This document shows positions 7,708-15,619 of a stretch of DNA of 64,000 nt, in pieces (positions within the stretch are counted from its first letter, which is position 1; every line of letters starts with the position of its first letter). Under the pieces are notes generated by a model. The model was not told where the DNA came from, made no database searches, and was given only the letters and a program-made list of their open reading frames with translations. The stretch lies in the NCBI GenBank assembly GCA_900313005.1, contig ONZJ01000002.1, positions 3,693,909 to 3,757,908 on the forward strand, in the 5' to 3' direction. Source of the stretch: Rhodobacteraceae bacterium EL129 (GTDB taxonomy: Bacteria > Pseudomonadota > Alphaproteobacteria > Rhodobacterales > Rhodobacteraceae). The translations under genes and the position numbers were made by a program.

Positions 7708-9663
7708 ATGAACTATCGCCCAGAAATCGACGGTTTGCGTGCATTGGCGATTATTCCGGTTGTGCTCTATCACGCAGGCGTGCCGGGCTTGCCCGGCGGC
7801 TTTGTGGGCGTTGACATTTTCTTTGTCATTTCGGGATTTCTGATCACCTCGATCATCGTCGGCGAAATCGAGGCCGGAAAGTTCACTATTGCCGGGTTCT
7901 ATGAACGCCGCGCGCGTCGCATTTTGCCGGTCTTTTTCCTTGTGGCGGGCGTCGCACTGGCCTTGGGCTGGATCACCCTGCCCCCCGCCTCTTTGCTTGA
8001 GCTCACGCATTCCGCCGCCGCCGCCACGTTTTTTGTCTCGAATGTCTATTTTTGGCAGGCGGTAAGCTACTTCTCGTCTCATGCCGAGTTTTGGCCGTTG
8101 ATTCACACCTGGTCGCTGGCAGTTGAAGAGCAATTCTACGTCCTTTTTCCGCTGTTCTTGATGCTTTTCATGCCGCGTGTGGGGCGCAATATGACCCAGT
8201 TTATCTTGCTGGTGCTTGTGGGCCTTTCGCTGGCGCTGTGCCTTGTGGGGTCATATACCTCCACGTCGGCCACATTCTATCTCTTGCCAACGCGGCTTTG
8301 GGAGATTGGCCTGGGGGCCTGGCTGGCGCTGCGGGCTCCGTCACTGCCTGCATCGGGACTTTGGCGAGAAAGCTTGGCGGGGATCGGTGCGGCGATGATC
8401 CTTGCGGCCATCTTGGCATTTCAGCCCGGTTGGCCCTTCCCTGGCTGGTGGGCGCTGCTGCCCGTGATCGGCACATGTCTAATCATCTTCTGCGGTGGCG
8501 AAACGCGCGTTGGTCGGGTCTTGTCATGTCGTCCCGTGGTGTTCGTCGGGCTGATCTCGTACTCCCTCTATCTGTGGCACTGGCCAGTGTTGGTCTATAC
8601 GCGCTTTGCGACAGGAATTGTCGATTTGCCGATGCTGGTGATCGTGCTGTGCATTGTCGTGATGCTCGCCCTGTCGGTGCTGTCCTGGAAGTATGTCGAA
8701 GCCCCCTTTCGCAACCGCGCCAACCTGACACGCGGCGGTGTCTTTGCCTTGTCGGGGGGATGTATGGCTGTTGTGCTCGGCCTCGCACTGGCCTCGCATT
8801 TGACCCAAGGTGTTCCAAATCGGATGACCTCGGATCAGCTCCAGACCGCTGAGGCCATCCGTGACTTCCGTAAAGCGAGCGATTGTTGGGGACGTGTCCC
8901 GGATGACGAGCCTTGCCTCATCGGTACTCAAAACGCACCCCAAACGGTGCTGCTCTGGGGCGACAGCCACGCCAGTGCGATATCGCCAGCGCTGGATATC
9001 GTCTTGCAGGAGCAGGGCCTTGGAGCAATCAACGCGGTTTACGGCACCTGTGCGCCATTGCCCGGGGCACAAGGGTCCGGTGTCTATCACAACGCACGCT
9101 GTCGTCGCTTTAACGATGTGGTGTTGGATTGGCTGCGGCAAGGCGATCACGATATTCGCCATGTAGTTCTGACAGCTCGCTGGAACTTGAACGTCACTGG
9201 TGATCGCATGCAAGGCGAAGCAGGCGAAGGAGTGAACCTGTCTTTCCTAGACAGCCCAGGTGTTGCCGACAATGCGCAGATCGTTGAAGCAAGCCTGCAA
9301 GCCTTGGTTGCGGAGCTTTCGGATATGGGGATACGCGTCACAATTTTGGAGGATGTTCCCGAAATAGGCTGGAACGTTCCCGTCACCATCTTGTTTCGTG
9401 AACGATTGGGCTTGGGTGTGTTGGACTCTCCTGGTTTGGCGGCAATCGAGGCGCGTAGCGCGAAGACCTATGATATCTTGTCGCGCATTGCTGAGCGCAC
9501 TGGCGTAGAATTTGTTAAGTTGGCACCATATCTGTGTGCTCCAACCTGTACAATTATGCACGAGGGGCTGCCGGTGTACGCCGATAGCAATCATTTCTCG
9601 ATTTTTGGGGCGCAGACGGTCGCAGCGCCACTACTAACCAAACGCCTCGGAGCACTTCAGTGA
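7708..9663 (+). CDS. OafA/YrhL-type acyltransferase with C-terminal SGNH domain
   Basis: A 651-residue integral membrane O-acyltransferase. The first ~360 residues hold about ten membrane spans and the acyltransferase_3 motifs: FFVISGFLIT near residue 45, RRARRILPVFF near 70 and HTWSLAVEEQFY near 133. The periplasmic C-terminal SGNH-like domain starts with LLWGDSHASAISPAL (about 413). Such fusions acetylate O-antigen, peptidoglycan or exopolysaccharide. The next gene begins with a GTG that overlaps this stop by 4 bases, so they are co-translated. Confidence 0.9.
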   Translation: MNYRPEIDGLRALAIIPVVLYHAGVPGLPGGFVGVDIFFVISGFLITSIIVGEIEAGKFTIAGFYERRARRILPVFFLVAGVALALGWITLPPASLLELTHSAAAATFFVSNVYFWQAVSYFSSHAEFWPLIHTWSLAVEEQFYVLFPLFLMLFMPRVGRNMTQFILLVLVGLSLALCLVGSYTSTSATFYLLPTRLWEIGLGAWLALRAPSLPASGLWRESLAGIGAAMILAAILAFQPGWPFPGWWALLPVIGTCLIIFCGGETRVGRVLSCRPVVFVGLISYSLYLWHWPVLVYTRFATGIVDLPMLVIVLCIVVMLALSVLSWKYVEAPFRNRANLTRGGVFALSGGCMAVVLGLALASHLTQGVPNRMTSDQLQTAEAIRDFRKASDCWGRVPDDEPCLIGTQNAPQTVLLWGDSHASAISPALDIVLQEQGLGAINAVYGTCAPLPGAQGSGVYHNARCRRFNDVVLDWLRQGDHDIRHVVLTARWNLNVTGDRMQGEAGEGVNLSFLDSPGVADNAQIVEASLQALVAELSDMGIRVTILEDVPEIGWNVPVTILFRERLGLGVLDSPGLAAIEARSAKTYDILSRIAERTGVEFVKLAPYLCAPTCTIMHEGLPVYADSNHFSIFGAQTVAAPLLTKRLGALQ

Positions 9664-10565
9664 CAGAAGTGGATCACCCGCCGCTGTTTGTCGTTGGCAC
9701 ACGATTTCAAATGATGATGGCCCTTGGCATCATCAGGCATTTGGGGTTAGCGGACTACGACTTGGTGGTTTTGCAACGAGCTGAACAACCTGACCCGAGC
9801 CAGGATCTGGCCTATTCGCATGTCATTGAAGGTGCACGTCAGGTGAGCTTTGTGCCCATCCCTGCCCTCGCCCCTCTGATCCTTAGGCAGCTGTTACGTG
9901 CGATCGGCCCAGGTAAACGACTGATACTCTCGGCACATATCCAGAACCCCACAATTCTGTCGGCTTTTCGCCTGCGCCGAAACCTGCGTCTGCACAGTTT
10001 TGACGAAGGCAGCTATAACATTTCCCCGACAGGGCCGTTCTTTGCTCCGCCGCGACGCAAACTGAAACGACCATTGGATTATGTCATGAGGGTGCTGTTT
10101 CCAAAGGGCCCATTGCATTTCGCGCGTCGCAGGTCCGAGCGGCACTACACAGCTTTTTCACCTGAACAGAATTTTATGTGTGACAAAGCGGTCAAAGTTG
10201 AAATTCCTTGGGAAAGCGTCGCAATTCCCTCGGAGGCTGACCAAGTTCGAGGGGCTAAACGCATTCTGGTGCTTCCTTGCATGAAGGATTTTCAAAAAAG
10301 GCAGATTGTGCGTGATAGGTTGGTTAAGCTCGCCCAGGATTGCGATCTCGTGGTGCGGCACCCACGTGACGAGGTATTGCCGGATATGGACTCCGTTCTG
10401 CTGCGTTCTCCCATCGAAGGCATTGTTTGCGCGCTCGCCAAGCAATCGCCCGTCACGGTCATGCACTTTAACAGTACGGTTGGATACACTCTGAGCGACA
10501 ATCCCGCCATCCAATTGGTCGACATCAGCACTGACGCCCCGCCCAAATTCAACGCTCCCGACTGA
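9660..10565 (+). CDS. GT52-like (sialyltransferase-type) glycosyltransferase, putative
   Basis: A 301-residue soluble protein with a GTG start overlapping the previous stop (GTGA). The central motif LHSFDEGSYNISP resembles the Asp-Glu-Gly motif of GT52 lipooligosaccharide sialyltransferases, and the C-terminal VVRHPRDEVLPD followed by VMHFNSTVGYTL resembles the CMP-sugar-binding HP and S/T motifs of bacterial sialyl- and polysialyltransferases. The donor sugar is uncertain because no CMP-sialic-acid synthesis gene lies in the window. Context, between an acyltransferase and an ABC exporter, supports surface glycan assembly. Confidence 0.6.
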   Translation: MTEVDHPPLFVVGTRFQMMMALGIIRHLGLADYDLVVLQRAEQPDPSQDLAYSHVIEGARQVSFVPIPALAPLILRQLLRAIGPGKRLILSAHIQNPTILSAFRLRRNLRLHSFDEGSYNISPTGPFFAPPRRKLKRPLDYVMRVLFPKGPLHFARRRSERHYTAFSPEQNFMCDKAVKVEIPWESVAIPSEADQVRGAKRILVLPCMKDFQKRQIVRDRLVKLAQDCDLVVRHPRDEVLPDMDSVLLRSPIEGIVCALAKQSPVTVMHFNSTVGYTLSDNPAIQLVDISTDAPPKFNAPD

Positions 10566-10576
10566 GACACTGAACA

Positions 10577-12319
10577 ATGTCAAAAAACTCACAATTCAAA
10601 GACGTGGTCGCTGTCTTTTCTAACTTGCCCAAGCGCAGGAAACGCCAGTTTTTCCCCATTCTGTTTATGATGCTCCTGGGGGGTGTTGCGGAGTTTATAG
10701 CCCTTGCCGCGATCGTGCCTTTCGTGAGCGTGATGGCCGATCCGATTGGTTTCATGGAGAACTACCAGGGTGGTCGTATCACCAGCTGGCTGGGAAATCC
10801 TGATGTCGAGCGGGCGCGGCTTTTGCTGACGGTGGTGTTTATTTCGATCGTTTTATTGGCGGGGGCTGTTCGCGTCTGTATCATCTGGATCACATCGAAA
10901 TATTCGATGATGATCGGGTATGATCTGTCGATGCGCGTCTACAGCATCATGCTGCGGCAAAACTATACGTTCCACCTGAATAATTCGACGGCCGATTTGA
11001 TCGCCGCAATGCAAAAGATTCATTTCTTTGCTATGGCGGTCATGGCACCAATTATGAGGTCAATCACTGCCGTTTTGACCTCCATATTTGTTGTCGCCGC
11101 GCTTTTGGCAATCAATTTTACCGTTGCGATTACCACCTTTGCCGTTGTCATCGGTCTTTATCTGTTGGTTACGGTCGCCGCCCAGCCTTTGCTTAAACGC
11201 AATAGTGTGGTGATTGCCGCAGCACAGTCCGATAAGGTCCGGCTGGTGCAAGAGGGGTTTGGAGGCATTCGCGATATCATCATCAACGCCCTGCATCCGG
11301 TCTATATCAGCCGATTTGGGCAGGCCGAATACGGATTTAGAAAAAGCTCGGCGATTAACATGCTGCTGTCAGCTGCGCCAAAATTCGTTGTTGAAACCTT
11401 CTTGCTTCTGGTGGGCAGCCTTGCGCTGTTTTTCTTGTCGACACATGTCGATAGCCTTACCGCCGCCTTACCCACGGTCACGGCGTTCGCCTTTGGCTTG
11501 CAACGCATGCTGCCCTATATGCAGCTGGTTTATCGTGGCAAGGCGCAAATTTCCGCCAATGCAGCATCGACCTCGGATTTGCTGGGATATCTCGCCATAG
11601 ACATTCCAAATCCTCCCAAGTCCGCGGTGCCAATCGACTTTCTGGATCAAATTTCCTTCAACAATGTCTCTTTTGACTACTCTGAAACGGGTGATTTCGC
11701 GGTACGTGACATCAACCTGTCGATCAAAAAAGGCGAGTTTGTCGGTGTGATGGGCCCCTCTGGCAGTGGCAAATCAACCTTGATTGATCTGTTTATGGGC
11801 TTGCAACGGCCAACCCAGGGCACAGTCGAAGTCGATGGTAAAGCGATCCAGGACAGCGCTGTTCCAGCTTGGCAAAAATGCATCGCGCATGTGTCGCAAT
11901 CGGTGTTTTTGATTGAAGGGACCATTCGGGAAAACATCGCTTTGGGTCAGGCACCTGAGGAAATTAACGAGGCCCTTTTGAATGACGCGATAAAAATTGC
12001 CGAGTTGGAGACCTTTGTTCAAGGCTTGGAAAGTGGGATAGAGACGTCTGTCGGAGAGCGCGGGGGCCGTTTGAGCGGTGGACAGCGTCAACGAATTGGC
12101 TTGGCCCGCGCGATCTACTTGGATCGTGACATCATCGTGCTCGACGAAGCGACAAGCGCTCTCGACAATGAGACCCAAGAGAAAGTCATGACGAATATTC
12201 GCGCCATGACCAAGAAAGTTACAATCGTCTCAGTGACCCACCGATTGGACACGTTGCAAGGCTGCGACGTGCTGGTTGAGATGTCTCAAGGTGCGATTGA
12301 GCGTATCGTCCGCACATAA
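10577..12319 (+). CDS. ABC exporter, fused permease and ATPase (MsbA/PglK-like)
   Basis: 580 residues: six membrane spans in the first ~330 residues, then an ABC ATPase with Walker A GPSGSGKST (about 393-401), signature RLSGGQRQRIGLARA and Walker B IIVLDEATSAL. The architecture is that of type IV half-transporters such as MsbA and the lipid-linked-oligosaccharide flippase PglK. The neighbouring glycosyl-, acyl- and sulfotransferase genes suggest export of a modified glycan or glycolipid. It starts 11 bases after the GT52-like gene and is the last intact gene of the island. Confidence 0.85.
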   Translation: MSKNSQFKDVVAVFSNLPKRRKRQFFPILFMMLLGGVAEFIALAAIVPFVSVMADPIGFMENYQGGRITSWLGNPDVERARLLLTVVFISIVLLAGAVRVCIIWITSKYSMMIGYDLSMRVYSIMLRQNYTFHLNNSTADLIAAMQKIHFFAMAVMAPIMRSITAVLTSIFVVAALLAINFTVAITTFAVVIGLYLLVTVAAQPLLKRNSVVIAAAQSDKVRLVQEGFGGIRDIIINALHPVYISRFGQAEYGFRKSSAINMLLSAAPKFVVETFLLLVGSLALFFLSTHVDSLTAALPTVTAFAFGLQRMLPYMQLVYRGKAQISANAASTSDLLGYLAIDIPNPPKSAVPIDFLDQISFNNVSFDYSETGDFAVRDINLSIKKGEFVGVMGPSGSGKSTLIDLFMGLQRPTQGTVEVDGKAIQDSAVPAWQKCIAHVSQSVFLIEGTIRENIALGQAPEEINEALLNDAIKIAELETFVQGLESGIETSVGERGGRLSGGQRQRIGLARAIYLDRDIIVLDEATSALDNETQEKVMTNIRAMTKKVTIVSVTHRLDTLQGCDVLVEMSQGAIERIVRT

Positions 12320-12665
12320 CCCCAGAGCCGGTCTGAGCCATGATGGGCCGCACCTGCGTGCTCCAGACCAGCATGCTGACGCCGAAGCGTGTTACAAACG
12401 CTCGTGAGCACATAGAGTTTATTGGTCAACTTGTCTGTGGTGCATCCAAAGATGTTTGATCCGACTGAGTCCGACATCAGGGATTTCAAATTTATAGGTG
12501 GCCACATTGATATCGGCTTTGCGAATTCAGTGCGTCATCTGCTTAGCGAGTTAAACCAAAGGGTCTGTTCGTAGGGCTGCGAGGGCAGCACTATAGATTA
12601 TCAGCGGTACGAAGCAGGAAAGATCTTCCTAGATGATTGATATTATTCAATTTTGTCTGAGATCT
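12320..12665. other. Gene-poor 346-base stretch between exporter and tRNA-Leu
   Basis: AT-richer than its surroundings and without an intact gene. It holds the possible gene remnant listed at 12341-12574. A near-palindrome AGGAAAGATCTTCCT lies just downstream of it. No integrase motif could be read on either strand. This is where an integrase gene would normally sit in a tRNA-targeted island. Confidence 0.5.
12341..12574 (+). pseudogene. Possible decayed sulfotransferase-like remnant
   Basis: Two short open stretches in different frames overlap here. One (ATG at 12341, stop at 12454-12456) reads as unremarkable peptide. The other, open from 12416 to the TAG at 12572-12574, reads VHPKMFDP, DFKFIGGHIDIGF, then SVRHLLSELNQRV. 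The GGH element followed by a helix recalls the middle of Sulfotransfer_2 proteins just before their 3'-PAPS motif. The fragment ends at that point and no start or ribosome-binding site is convincing. I read it as a degraded piece of a third island sulfotransferase, with low confidence. Confidence 0.3.
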
Positions 12666-12752
12666 TGGTGCCCAGGAGAGGACTCGAACCTCCACATCCT
12701 TGCGAATACTAGCACCTGAAGCTAGCGCGTCTACCAATTCCGCCACCTGGGC
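12666..12752 (-). tRNA. tRNA-Leu (anticodon CAG)
   Basis: The minus strand folds as a class II tRNA. The acceptor stem is GCCCAGG/CCTGGGC with discriminator A and an encoded CCA. The D-arm has the leucine-type GGCGGAATTGGTAGACGC run. The anticodon stem CTAGC/GCTAG encloses the loop TTCAGGT with anticodon CAG. The T-arm contains GTTCGAGTCC, preceded by a short variable arm. It reads CUG codons, heavily used here. Its 3' end is duplicated at 5516-5531, marking it as an island attachment site. Confidence 0.97.
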
Positions 12753-12901
12753 AGGTGTCGTGAGATGGGCAGATATATCCGCGTTGCTCCTCTGTCAACG
12801 GCGATTCCTATAAAATATGCATTCGCCGTATCACCTTGTCGATTGCAGCGCTGGACGGTAGGAAGAAACATGTCTTTGCTTTAACGCTCGGGGGCTCTCT
12901 C

Positions 12902-13885
12902 ATGTCGAAACTCGTCACCATTTATGGCGGATCCGGTTTTGTTGGTCGGTACATCGCACGTCGCATGGCCAAAGAAGGCTGGCGTGTCCGGGTTGCCGTG
13001 CGCCGTCCCAATGAGGCGATGCACGTCAAGCCTTACGGCGTGGTTGGCCAGGTTGAGCCTGTTTTTTGTAATATCCGCGATGACGCGTCTGTCCGGGCTG
13101 TGATGCAGGGGGCCGATGCAGTGGTGAACTGCGTGGGGACGTTCGACAAAGGCGGAAAGAACAACTTTGACGCCGTGCAGCACGAAGGGGCCGAGCGTAT
13201 CGCCCGCATCGCAGCCGAGCTGGATGTGGCGCATCTTGTCCATCTTTCGTCCATTGGGGCGGATACTGAATCTGAAAGCCTCTATTCACAGACCAAAGCG
13301 CTGGGCGAAGAGGGTATTCTGCAGCATTTCCCTAATGCTGTTATCTTGCGGCCCTCTGTGATTTTCGGACCCGAAGATGGGTTCTTTAACCGTTTCGCAG
13401 GCATGACGCGCTTTGGCCCGATCTTGCCCGTGGTTGGGGCCGAAACTAAGTTTCAGACTGTTTATGTCGATGACGTGGCGCAGGCCGCTGTCAAAGGGGC
13501 CTTGGGTGATGCGGCCCCTGGTGTCTATGAGCTGGGCGGACCCGACGTGAACACATTCCGCGAGTTGATGCAGCAGATGCTGCAGATCATCCGTCGCCGC
13601 CGCCTGATCATGAACATTCCCTTCCCCATCGCCAAGCTCATGGCCGGGGTGATGCGGGTTGGTCAGGTCTTGTCACTGGGCATTATCCCTGCACAAATCA
13701 CCAGCGATCAGGTCAAAAGCCTGAAGGTGGATAGTGTCGTGTCTGAGGGGGCCAAAGGTCTGGCCGACTTGGGCATTCGACCCACAGCTCTAGAGGCCGT
13801 GCTGCCTGATTATATGTGGCGCTTCCGCCCGGATGGACAATACGCGGCCTTGAAAGAATCAGCCGGCAATCTGCGGGCGGAATGA
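12902..13885 (+). CDS. Complex I NDUFA9-family NAD(P)-binding protein
   Basis: A 327-residue atypical short-chain dehydrogenase/epimerase-like protein. The start at 12902 places the Rossmann loop TIYGGSGFVGRYIARRM at residues 6-22. Later motifs include VHLSSIGAD and YSQTKALGEE, where a Tyr-x-x-x-Lys pair is retained. It matches the NDUFA9-like proteins common in alphaproteobacteria, thought to act in quinone or respiratory-complex maintenance. A longer reading from 12836 is unlikely. Its stop overlaps by 4 bases the start of the broken gene downstream. Confidence 0.85.
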   Translation: MSKLVTIYGGSGFVGRYIARRMAKEGWRVRVAVRRPNEAMHVKPYGVVGQVEPVFCNIRDDASVRAVMQGADAVVNCVGTFDKGGKNNFDAVQHEGAERIARIAAELDVAHLVHLSSIGADTESESLYSQTKALGEEGILQHFPNAVILRPSVIFGPEDGFFNRFAGMTRFGPILPVVGAETKFQTVYVDDVAQAAVKGALGDAAPGVYELGGPDVNTFRELMQQMLQIIRRRRLIMNIPFPIAKLMAGVMRVGQVLSLGIIPAQITSDQVKSLKVDSVVSEGAKGLADLGIRPTALEAVLPDYMWRFRPDGQYAALKESAGNLRAE

Positions 13886-14547
13886 CCCACCGGCTCAGCT
13901 GGCTGCTTGTACTGCTCTGGCCAATGTCTCTGGCCGCGCAATCGTTGTCCCCTGCTCAGGCGCAATTGTTTCTTGAGTTTCCGGCTGATGTTTCTGACCA
14001 TGATCCGGCAATGCTGGAGAATGCTCGGACGATGGTTTAAACACCGCCAACCACACTGGAAGGTATCGGGTTTTATGGCCTTGAAAACGCACCTGTGGGT
14101 GAACGGGCAATACGTGGCATCATATCGCAGCTTGTAGATGCAGGCCATCTGATCTCGGTTGAAGACAAATATGTTTACGAACTGACTGGGATATTGAAAC
14201 AGCGCGGTGCGATCTCATCGTCTGTTGAGCGTCGCGATCTTGATCTGCTTGTCTATTTTGATGATTTCGATTGGGACAGCGAAATCACAAATGCCCAATG
14301 GGGCGACTTCAAAACCTGGTTGCCGCAGCATGTACGGGCATTGGAGCACGCTGTGTCCGACAATGAGCTGACATTGCTAAGCTTGCGCTTGTCGCTGGGG
14401 GATACGCTGTATTTTTGGGCAGCCCCGCATGACATCGCTGACAAATGGCAAGGGCGTGCTGTCTATGCAGGTTTGAACACGCAGACGTATAGCCGAAGCC
14501 CCATCGTGATAATTGCGGTGGCCAAGCCTGCATGGGAGGACTATTGA
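13882..14547 (+). pseudogene. Secreted protein gene interrupted by an in-frame TAA
   Basis: An ATG at 13882 (overlapping the previous stop) begins a signal peptide (LLVLLWPMSLAAQ). The frame reads 52 codons to a TAA at 14038-14040, then continues open in the same frame for 168 further codons to a TGA at 14545-14547. The reading downstream (GIGFYGLENAPVGERAIRG, then ELTGILKQRGAISSSVERRD) is protein-like and has no good start of its own. A single C-to-T change (CAA to TAA) explains it. The intact product would be about 221 residues, periplasmic, of unrecognised family. A sequencing error is the main alternative. Confidence 0.7.
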
Positions 14548-14605
14548 GGATTTCTTACCTATGCCCTCAACATCCCTCAGGCCCATTGGGACACGCCAAG
14601 CGGCC

Positions 14606-15409
14606 TTAGGTATAGGCGATCACCAGCAGGGTGCAGCCCAGCAGGACACGGTAGATCACATATGGTGTGAAGCTGACTGACCGCAGCAGGCGCATCATCA
14701 GAACCAAGGACAACAGAGCCGCGATGAAGGCAAAGGCTGCGGCGATGGCTCCGTCGCGCATCAGGCCGAGATTGGCGTTATAGGCGCTCTCGCCCGCCAA
14801 CAAGGCGCCACTTTCGATAATGGTTGGGATCGACATCAGCATGGCCAGCCGTGCTGCATCGGACCGGGCATAGCCCATAAACCGCGCACCCGTTATGGTG
14901 ATGCCTGAACGCGACGTGCCGGGGATCAAGGCGATGGCCTGCCAGACGCCCATGACCATGGCGTCGCGAAGGGTCCAGTCTTCGGTCTTGCGATCCGAGT
15001 CGCCTGCTTGATCTGCCCAGTAAAGAACAATGCCAAAGATCAACATGGTCCAACCAATCACCGCGATAGAGCGCAGTTCTTGATCGAGACCAGTGAGTTT
15101 CAGGATCAGGCCGAAAGCTACAACCGGGATGGATGAGATCATCAACAGAAAGGCCAGTTTTGCCCCTTCAGTGTCGATGCGCCCGCTCAAAGCGCGCGGC
15201 AATCCGGACAACGCGAGTTTTACATCCGACCAGAAATAGAGAATCACGGCAAACAGCGTGCCCACATGAACGGCTACATCAATGGCCTGTCCTTGATCCT
15301 CCAGGCCCGTCAGGTGCGGCAAGAGTATCAGATGGCCAGACGACGAGACGGGCAGAAACTCGGTGAGGCCCTGGATAGCCGCGACAAGAATCAGGTGGAA
15401 AAGGGGCAT
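14606..15409 (-). CDS. uppP: Undecaprenyl-diphosphate phosphatase (BacA/UppP)
   Basis: A 267-residue, about eight-span membrane protein that recycles the lipid carrier for peptidoglycan and polysaccharide synthesis. The family signatures GLTEFLPVSSSGHLILLP (residues 14-31) and PGTSRSG (about residue 160) are intact. The start at 15409 (MPLFHLILVAAIQG) matches family members; the frame is open further upstream, but that part lacks family features. It is convergent with the broken gene and divergent from gltD. Confidence 0.95.
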   Translation of the reverse strand: MPLFHLILVAAIQGLTEFLPVSSSGHLILLPHLTGLEDQGQAIDVAVHVGTLFAVILYFWSDVKLALSGLPRALSGRIDTEGAKLAFLLMISSIPVVAFGLILKLTGLDQELRSIAVIGWTMLIFGIVLYWADQAGDSDRKTEDWTLRDAMVMGVWQAIALIPGTSRSGITITGARFMGYARSDAARLAMLMSIPTIIESGALLAGESAYNANLGLMRDGAIAAAFAFIAALLSLVLMMRLLRSVSFTPYVIYRVLLGCTLLVIAYT

Positions 15410-15550
15410 GGTTTGGCTCTGCTCTGTTTTGAAAACACCTATAAACCATTGCAGATTTGAAGAAAGATCAGAGTTAGGACCGTATCGGATATAAATAATG
15501 ACCAAAAAGTAATTCAACCGCACTTATCAGTGGAGATTAATTCATAATAG

Positions 15551-15565
15551 GTCATGATTTATGAC
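15551..15565. promoter_or_regulatory. Inverted repeat upstream of gltD
   Basis: GTCAT-gattt-ATGAC forms a 5-base-arm palindrome 55 bases upstream of the chosen gltD start, in an AT-rich stretch between divergent uppP and gltD. Position and symmetry suit a transcription-factor site. No regulator can be named from the sequence. Confidence 0.3.
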
Positions 15566-15619
15566 TTTTATTTGCGCTTCGCATCCCGTAAACATTCCAG
15601 GCACCTGCCAGGACGAGGG

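Larger units (their letters stand above)
5516..12681. mobile_element. Putative genomic island at tRNA-Leu carrying a glycan-modification cassette
   Basis: The interval is bounded by exact 16-base direct repeats (5516-5531 and 12666-12681); the right copy is the 3' end of an intact tRNA-Leu gene. Inside are only surface-polysaccharide genes: a pyruvyltransferase-like protein, a sulfotransferase, an O-acyltransferase, a GT52-like glycosyltransferase and an ABC exporter. These differ from the housekeeping genes on both sides. No integrase is visible, so the element is either decayed, mobilised in trans, or was swapped by recombination at the tRNA. Boundaries are inferred from the repeats only. 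Confidence 0.6.
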
